Of a stretch of 8,331 nucleotides of DNA, positions 5,554-8,331 are shown piece after piece (the stretch's first letter is position 1; each line of letters opens with the position of its first letter). The notes below the pieces were generated by a model. It saw only the letters and a list, made by a program, of their open reading frames with translations, did not search any database and was not told where the DNA came from. Made by a program: the position numbers and the translations under genes. The DNA is from Bacteroidetes bacterium ADurb.Bin302. Its GTDB lineage: Bacteria > Bacteroidota > Bacteroidia > Bacteroidales > Paludibacteraceae. The stretch lies in contig MWBK01000251.1 of the NCBI GenBank assembly GCA_002069025.1, positions 1 through 8,331 on the forward strand. The letters are read 5' to 3'.

Positions 5554-5567
5554 ATACAATTTACTCT
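5554..5567 (-). promoter_or_regulatory. Candidate operator copy: 14-base match to promoter P3 spacer
   Basis: The 14-mer AGAGTAAATTGTAT (minus strand) in the leader of the main operon is identical to the spacer part of promoter P3 (7475-7462). It overlaps a TATAAT (5556-5551) with only a poor -35, and a start there would leave just about 12 leader bases, so a second promoter is unlikely. A regulator site or a promoter remnant fits better. Confidence 0.35.
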
Positions 5568-5604
5568 ATGAGGGTTAAAATATAAATCGTTTACCTCTAT
5601 ATAT

Positions 5605-5633
5605 ATTATACTATAAAATTCGCTCTTTGTCAA
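5605..5633 (-). promoter_or_regulatory. Consensus promoter (P1) of the 20-gene leftward operon
   Basis: On the minus strand TTGACA (5633-5628) is followed by a 17-base spacer, AAGAGCGAATTTTATAG, and TATAAT (5610-5605). Both hexamers are perfect sigma-A consensus. Transcription should begin near 5598, giving a 66-base leader to the TTG start at 5532. No other convincing promoter is seen between here and the left edge, so this may drive everything to position 1. Confidence 0.9.
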
Positions 5634-5660
5634 GAGGGAAATAAAATTTTATATTTTTAA

Positions 5661-6038
5661 CTATTCTAAGTCATCAAAATCTATTCCCTTATAATAAACT
5701 CTATTGCAATTCAAATTATAATCACGTTGTTTTAACATATCCCCTTCTGAACGAACAATTATTTTCTTACCCTTATCTATTTTCTTATTTTCATTAAATT
5801 CATCCCAATTAATATAAGGGAAATCCCCAATCATTAATCCTACATTCTTACAAGATATATTGCCATCTTTGTCATAAAGGTTAATATCTTCACAGTTATT
5901 ATTCTCGTTATAAAGGGTTACGTATACAGTGAGATTCTTTATAGTACAATTATTGTTTTTCAAAAACCTCCATACTCCCTTACAAATATTAATAAATTCT
6001 CTGAATGTCTTAAACTCGTCATACACTTTTATTTTCAT
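5661..6038 (-). CDS. Protein of unknown function downstream of the winged-helix gene (125 residues)
   Basis: ATG at 6038 has an AAAGGAG site seven bases upstream and overlaps the upstream gene by 20 bases, so the two are translated together. The protein starts MKIKVYDEFKTFREFINICK, with a helical N-terminal part, then a probable beta-rich centre (NLTVYVTLYNENN, then INLYDKDGNISCKNVGLMIGD) and a polar C-terminus ending YYKGIDFDDLE. It is Asn- and Lys-rich like the rest of the element. No motif is recognised. Being paired with a DNA-binding protein under its own promoter, it may assist or modulate that protein, but this is only from context. The stop is followed by the AT-rich region carrying promoter P1; no clear terminator is seen. 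Confidence 0.82.
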   Translation of the reverse strand: MKIKVYDEFKTFREFINICKGVWRFLKNNNCTIKNLTVYVTLYNENNNCEDINLYDKDGNISCKNVGLMIGDFPYINWDEFNENKKIDKGKKIIVRSEGDMLKQRDYNLNCNRVYYKGIDFDDLE

Positions 6039-7017
6039 AATAGTTCTCCTTTAGGTTAATATTTAATGCTTTATTTTCTTTTATACACTTGTCAGCGATT
6101 ATTGGTGCTATGTCCTCATTACAATAATAACCTGAGTAAAATTGAGGATTAATTGTAATGAATTTTCTTATCTTGTCATTCTTGACGTTTTGGATAATAG
6201 TAATTACACTTCTGCTACTTCCATCTTTATCTATAAAACAAATCTTAAATAAAGTGTCAATTAATCTTTTCTCTTGTCTTTCCCCAAGTCCAAGTAGCGA
6301 CAGCATATCCTTTGTTGTCATTAAATCTATTTCATTCACATCTAATTCCAATGGATTCCTACAAAGCACATTGTATTTTACATTGATATACGGAATGAAT
6401 CGCAGTAGCATTGCAAGATATTTTCGTGAGCGTGGTTCAGTCTTTTCATAAAGATATCTAACGCAATGTGAAAATATTTTTATAGCACAAGTATCTTCTC
6501 CAATATCTTTTTTTATACAACCCCTTTTAAAGTTTTCGGACACAGTTAGCTTACCATCTTCTTGTTCAGCGACAATTTCAGTTTTAAGAAGTTCTTTCCA
6601 AAAACGAGCGAAATGAGTTTTATCTACACCAATAATCTTCTTCACATCTTCTTTGGTCATATAACGATAGGTTGAATAACAATCATCCCTAATAACTAAA
6701 ACATTATCATTATATTTTAAATATGTCATTAGATACATTACTTGTACAAGCATACTATCGGATAAAGTAGGGTAGTATATTTCGATTGGATTATATATCC
6801 CCCAAAAGAAGTTTCCACCCAATTCTGATGTAACCATTTTTAAATTCTGTTTCTTTTCGTAAAACTCTTTTCTTATTTTTTTATTTTGACGTTCTCGCTC
6901 TTTTTCTTCTTCTCGTCCTTTGACCTCGGCGGCATATATATCTTCTTCTGTGTATGTGGTTTTTTCTGTTATCACTTCTCCTGTTTCTTCGTTAATGTTT
7001 GTTGGTATTATCTCCAT
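6019..7017 (-). CDS. Tandem winged-helix DNA-binding protein, candidate replication initiator (332 residues)
   Basis: Residues 1-60 are charged and helical (a KGREEEKERERQNKK stretch). Residues about 62-165 look like one winged helix: MLVQVMYLMTYL, then YMTKEDVKKIIGVDKTHFARF as helix-turn-helix, then KELLKTEIVAEQEDGKLTVS as wing. Residues about 225-305 look like a second: IDLMTTKDMLSLLGLGERQE, then LIDTLFKICFIDKDG and an ITINPQFYSG strand. Two winged helices, plus direct repeats and an AT-only tract just upstream, recall plasmid or phage initiators, but I cannot name a family; an early transcription regulator is equally possible. ATG at 7017 has an AAAGGA site eight bases upstream. The gene has its own consensus promoter with a dyad at the transcript start, which could allow self-control. 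The 3' end overlaps the next gene by 20 bases. Confidence 0.85.
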   Translation of the reverse strand: MEIIPTNINEETGEVITEKTTYTEEDIYAAEVKGREEEKERERQNKKIRKEFYEKKQNLKMVTSELGGNFFWGIYNPIEIYYPTLSDSMLVQVMYLMTYLKYNDNVLVIRDDCYSTYRYMTKEDVKKIIGVDKTHFARFWKELLKTEIVAEQEDGKLTVSENFKRGCIKKDIGEDTCAIKIFSHCVRYLYEKTEPRSRKYLAMLLRFIPYINVKYNVLCRNPLELDVNEIDLMTTKDMLSLLGLGERQEKRLIDTLFKICFIDKDGSSRSVITIIQNVKNDKIRKFITINPQFYSGYYCNEDIAPIIADKCIKENKALNINLKENYYENKSV

Positions 7018-7044
7018 TAAACCAATCCTTTCAATTGTATTTAT

Positions 7045-7063
7045 AGAAACACTATGCGTTTCT
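7045..7063 (-). promoter_or_regulatory. Dyad at the transcript start of the winged-helix gene
   Basis: AGAAAC (7045-7050) and GTTTCT (7058-7063) form a six-base inverted repeat with a seven-base centre, located at about +3 to +20 of the transcript from P2. It could be a repressor operator or a short leader hairpin. The repeat is small, so chance is possible. Confidence 0.35.
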
Positions 7064-7071
7064 GCAATTAT

Positions 7072-7100
7072 ATTATACTATACATTTTACTCCTTGTCAA
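7072..7100 (-). promoter_or_regulatory. Consensus promoter (P2) of the winged-helix gene
   Basis: On the minus strand TTGACA (7100-7095), a 17-base spacer AGGAGTAAAATGTATAG and TATAAT (7077-7072) are all present and perfect. Transcription should begin near 7065, giving a 48-base leader to the ATG at 7017. The -35 lies 14 bases from the first 20-base direct repeat. Confidence 0.9.
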
Positions 7101-7114
7101 GAGGTTTTTAAAAA

Positions 7115-7165
7115 TTTCGGACATTTCAGGCGAGAAACACCCCTTTTTCGGACATTTCAGGCGAG
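7115..7165. repeat. Two perfect 20-base direct repeats, period 31
   Basis: TTTCGGACATTTCAGGCGAG occurs at 7115-7134 and again, identical, at 7146-7165. The 31-base period is about three helical turns, so bound proteins would lie on one face of the DNA. The repeats sit directly upstream of promoter P2 and are far more G+C-rich than their surroundings. They may be iterons for an initiator or sites for an activator or repressor of P2. Confidence 0.85.
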
Positions 7166-7258
7166 GGTGCAATTCCTAAAAAACCGCTATACATAGGCAA
7201 ATAGTCCCGATTTTGGTCGTTTACGTTGCTCGTAATACACACACCCGATACGCTTGCC

Positions 7259-7321
7259 AATAATTAATATATAATATAATTAATATAAATATATATAATA
7301 TAATTAATAATAAATAAAAAA
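7259..7321. repeat. 63-base tract without G or C, with a 19-base direct repeat
   Basis: No G or C occurs from 7259 to 7321. Within it ATATATAATATAATTAATA is present at 7267-7285 and 7291-7309 (period 24). Such a tract melts easily and could serve as a DNA unwinding element. On the minus strand it also lies directly downstream of the ncRNA terminator. Confidence 0.7.
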
Positions 7322-7322
7322 C

Positions 7323-7364
7323 AAAAAAGAGATGGAACAATAAGCCGCTTGCGGATTATTGTTC
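7323..7364 (-). terminator. Intrinsic-terminator-like hairpin ending the small RNA
   Basis: GAACAATAA-T-CCGC, a two-base AA loop and GCGG-C-TTATTGTTC form a 13-pair stem with one mismatch (7364-7335). Six bases later come T6, G, T6 in the RNA sense (from 7328). The six-base gap between stem and T-run is longer than usual, so termination may be partial. Confidence 0.65.
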
Positions 7365-7447
7365 GTGAAGATAAGTGAACGAACGGAGAGAATCGGAGTT
7401 CGGGCAATTATCTTCACAATATCCTACAATTATCATCTCACATTCTA
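7323..7447 (-). ncRNA. Predicted structured small RNA (about 125 bases)
   Basis: A perfect consensus promoter is followed by no credible gene but by two strong structures. First, GTGAAGATAA pairs with TTATCTTCAC (10 base pairs, 7417-7408 with 7374-7365) and encloses an inner CGAAC/GTTCG stem (7402-7398 with 7384-7380) with a 13-base loop, TCCGATTCTCTCC. Second comes a long terminator-like hairpin (7364-7335). The only ATG frame, 26 codons, has no ribosome site. Nothing here matches an RNA family I know. A copy-control or trans-acting regulatory RNA is plausible. The start and end are predicted, not measured. Confidence 0.6.
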
Positions 7448-7453
7448 ACTTAT

Positions 7454-7482
7454 ATTATAACATACAATTTACTCTTTGTCAA
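7454..7482 (-). promoter_or_regulatory. Consensus promoter (P3) of the predicted small RNA
   Basis: On the minus strand TTGACA (7482-7477), a 17-base spacer AAGAGTAAATTGTATGT and TATAAT (7459-7454) are all perfect. Transcription should begin near 7447. The spacer contains the 14-mer also found in the leader of the main operon. Confidence 0.9.
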
Positions 7483-7544
7483 TAGACCGTTACAAAAATT
7501 GTTGCATAGCTACTATTAAGCATACCCCCCAATTTTTTACATTG

Positions 7545-7603
7545 TCTGATTCTGCCGTGTATGAACATTCGCTTACGCTCGTTCATACACTCGCATAATC
7601 AGA
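7545..7603. repeat. Nested inverted repeats (hairpin within a hairpin)
   Basis: An outer pair TCTGATT (7545-7551) and AATCAGA (7597-7603) encloses a perfect 10-base pair GTGTATGAAC (7557-7566) and GTTCATACAC (7581-7590) with a 14-base G+C-richer loop. The structure can form as RNA on either strand or as a DNA cruciform. The layout resembles the outer and inner stems of the small RNA at 7323-7447. Confidence 0.75.
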
Positions 7604-7664
7604 TTTACCTTTAATCGTCTGCTTCGCATCCGCTTAAAGGTAAAAACTATCTGACTTGTTTTTT
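7597..7664 (+). terminator. Plus-strand terminator-like hairpin with T-run
   Basis: TTTACCTTTA (7604-7613) pairs perfectly with TAAAGGTAAA (7635-7644). The stem can be extended by AATCAGA (7597-7603) with TCTGACT (7650-7656), with one mismatch and a five-base bulge. TTG and six T (7659-7664) follow at once. No gene or good promoter precedes it on the plus strand; only weak hexamers are found near 7490-7519. Confidence 0.5.
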
Positions 7665-8034
7665 ATTTATTGAATGGGAAATATTTTATAGTATTATAAT
7701 ACGCTTTTAAATGCACTGTAAGGCTTTGTGTTAATTAGAATATAGTTACACTACTTATGTTGTTAGAATTGATTGTAGTTTATTGTAGAGCGAATAGGAG
7801 TATTATAAAGTGATTAATTATATAGATAATAAAATAATAGAATAGATATGTTCTTGATTGGATTAGATTAGCTTTTTAGGAATTAAGAGATATTTATTTG
7901 AGATTTAATATTAGATATTATATTGAATGTATTAAGCCGATATTTGATAAGGGATAGTTCTGAGGGAGAGAGGTGAGGGGGAGAAGTAATAAGAGTATGT
8001 GTGAAGTTATATGATTTTGAATTGCATTTTGGAA

Positions 8035-8078
8035 TGTATATGAAGTGTATATAAGGTGCATATGAAGTGTATGTAATT
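8035..8078. repeat. Four 11-base tandem repeats, imperfect
   Basis: TGTATATGAAG (8035-8045), TGTATATAAGG (8046-8056), TGCATATGAAG (8057-8067) and TGTATGTAATT (8068-8078) follow without gaps. The first three differ from one another by one to three bases; the fourth is worn. An 11-base period is about one helical turn, as in iterons or arrays of protein sites. Confidence 0.7.
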
Positions 8079-8169
8079 TTTTTTGAAGGCTGTGAATGGA
8101 ATACCTTTACCGTGTAAAACAGTTGTTAAAAGATTTTACGATGTAAACTAATCCCCGATATATCGCCAA

Positions 8170-8224
8170 GTTAGGGCTTGCTAACAGTAGGTTCGCACAT
8201 TTTCTACTGTTAGTACCGCCTAAC
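8170..8224. repeat. Nested inverted repeats near the right edge
   Basis: CTAACAGTAG (8181-8190) and CTACTGTTAG (8204-8213) form a perfect 10-base stem with a 13-base loop. GTTAGGGC (8170-8177) and GCCTAAC (8218-8224) form an outer stem with one bulged G. No T-run follows on either strand, so it is not a simple terminator. Confidence 0.75.
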
Positions 8225-8239
8225 ACATTTCCCTTTTAT

Positions 8240-8270
8240 ATTATAATAGTATACGATAAATCTTTAACAA
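8240..8270 (-). promoter_or_regulatory. Weak possible leftward promoter
   Basis: TATAAT (8245-8240, minus strand) is perfect, but the best -35 is TTGTTA (8270-8265) with a long 19-base spacer. A transcript would start near 8233 and run straight into the nested hairpin at 8170-8224. Much weaker than the three consensus promoters. Confidence 0.3.
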
Positions 8271-8331
8271 TTGAAAAATCATTCATATATATTTTTTAAA
8301 TGCTGTTATATAATATCCCTATACATATGTA

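Larger units (their letters stand above)
7101..7322. other. Origin-like or regulatory intergenic region
   Basis: This gene-free stretch combines the 20-base direct repeats (7115-7165), a short hairpin TTACG-TTGCT-CGTAA (7221-7235), two CCCGAT copies (7206-7211 and 7247-7252) and an AT-only tract (7259-7321). Repeats plus an easily melted tract next to a probable DNA-binding protein are the usual parts of an iteron-type origin. I see no DnaA box here, and the function is not proven. Confidence 0.4.
7665..8331. other. 667-base stretch without a supportable gene
   Basis: No frame on either strand combines reasonable length with a ribosome site; the longest ATG frames seen are about 10-20 codons. 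The stretch holds a C-depleted segment (7741-8100), a polypurine run (7962-7986), 11-base tandem repeats (8035-8078), a 10-base palindrome CGATATATCG (8156-8165), nested inverted repeats (8170-8224) and a weak leftward promoter (8240-8270). The last 60 bases are AT-rich and show nothing definite. Confidence 0.7.

Noticed and set aside
5551..5579. TATAAT in the operon leader as a second promoter
   Set aside because: The -35 equivalent (TTTAAC) is poor and a transcript from it would leave only about 12 bases before the start codon, cutting into the ribosome site region.
5310..5585. Plus-strand open frame of 91 codons
   Set aside because: It is antisense to the first genes of the operon, Ser/Thr/His-rich and without a ribosome site.
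6158..6451. Plus-strand open frame of 97 codons
   Set aside because: It is antisense to the winged-helix gene; the hydrophobic Leu/Ser composition is a typical shadow.
6920..7111. Plus-strand open frame of 63 codons
   Set aside because: It is antisense to the start of the winged-helix gene and its promoter, with no ribosome site.
7377..7402. GAAC and GTTC motifs as LexA (SOS) boxes
   Set aside because: The half-sites are separated by more than ten bases instead of four, here and at 7563-7584, and both belong to larger stems.
7357..7437. 26-codon ATG frame inside the predicted small RNA
   Set aside because: It has no ribosome site and runs through both strong stems, so a non-coding role is more likely.
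7741..8100. Hidden gene using recoded stop codons in the C-poor segment
   Set aside because: TAG, TAA and TGA are frequent in all frames, other genes here end normally at TAG or TGA, and no protein-like pattern appears when stops are read through.
8186..8200. GGTTCG resembling a tRNA T-loop
   Set aside because: The bases are the loop of an inverted repeat, and no acceptor or anticodon stem can be built around them.
1..8331. CRISPR array, insertion sequence, tRNA or rRNA genes
   Set aside because: No regularly spaced repeats with unique spacers, no transposase or terminal inverted repeats, and no RNA-gene signatures were seen.

Overview
The window looks like the early or accessory region of a phage, prophage or phage-plasmid from a low-GC Firmicute, most likely a gut-type Clostridia host. 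This rests on the A+T-rich sequence, near-perfect TTGACA-17-TATAAT promoters, strong GGAGG-type ribosome sites, and a long run of very short genes on one strand that overlap by 4 to 23 bases. No capsid, terminase, tail, lysis or integrase gene is visible, so the type of element is inferred from style and from a few family resemblances (DUF551, a phage-type HTH protein, a GIY-YIG nuclease).

All 22 supported genes lie on the minus strand and are read from right to left. A two-gene unit (7017 to 5661) has its own consensus promoter (7072-7100). It encodes a 332-residue protein with two probable winged-helix regions and a 125-residue protein of unknown role. A second consensus promoter (5605-5633) opens a nearly gapless 20-gene operon (5532 to the left edge). 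This operon holds small unknown proteins, several cysteine-rich probable zinc-binding proteins, small two-helix membrane proteins, a DUF551 protein, an HTH protein, a GIY-YIG nuclease with a C-terminal membrane helix, and a membrane-anchored protein cut by the left edge. Three of these genes (40, 49 and 44 residues) are short and easily missed, and several use TTG starts.

The right-hand 1.3 kb (7018-8331) has no convincing gene but is densely structured. Next to the winged-helix gene are two perfect 20-base direct repeats 31 bases apart and a 63-base tract without any G or C, which together resemble an origin or regulatory region. A third consensus promoter (7454-7482) drives a predicted structured RNA of about 125 bases ending in a terminator-like hairpin. 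Beyond it lie a nested hairpin and a plus-strand terminator-like hairpin that compete for one segment, a 360-base stretch with only 12 C against 86 G, a set of 11-base tandem repeats, and another nested hairpin.

The three promoters share much of their spacer sequence as well as their hexamers, which suggests one common regulator. The plausible overall picture is a control and replication-start region that switches on a leftward early operon of host-interaction genes. Most functions remain unknown; the membrane-linked GIY-YIG nuclease and the paired RNA structures are the most unusual elements.
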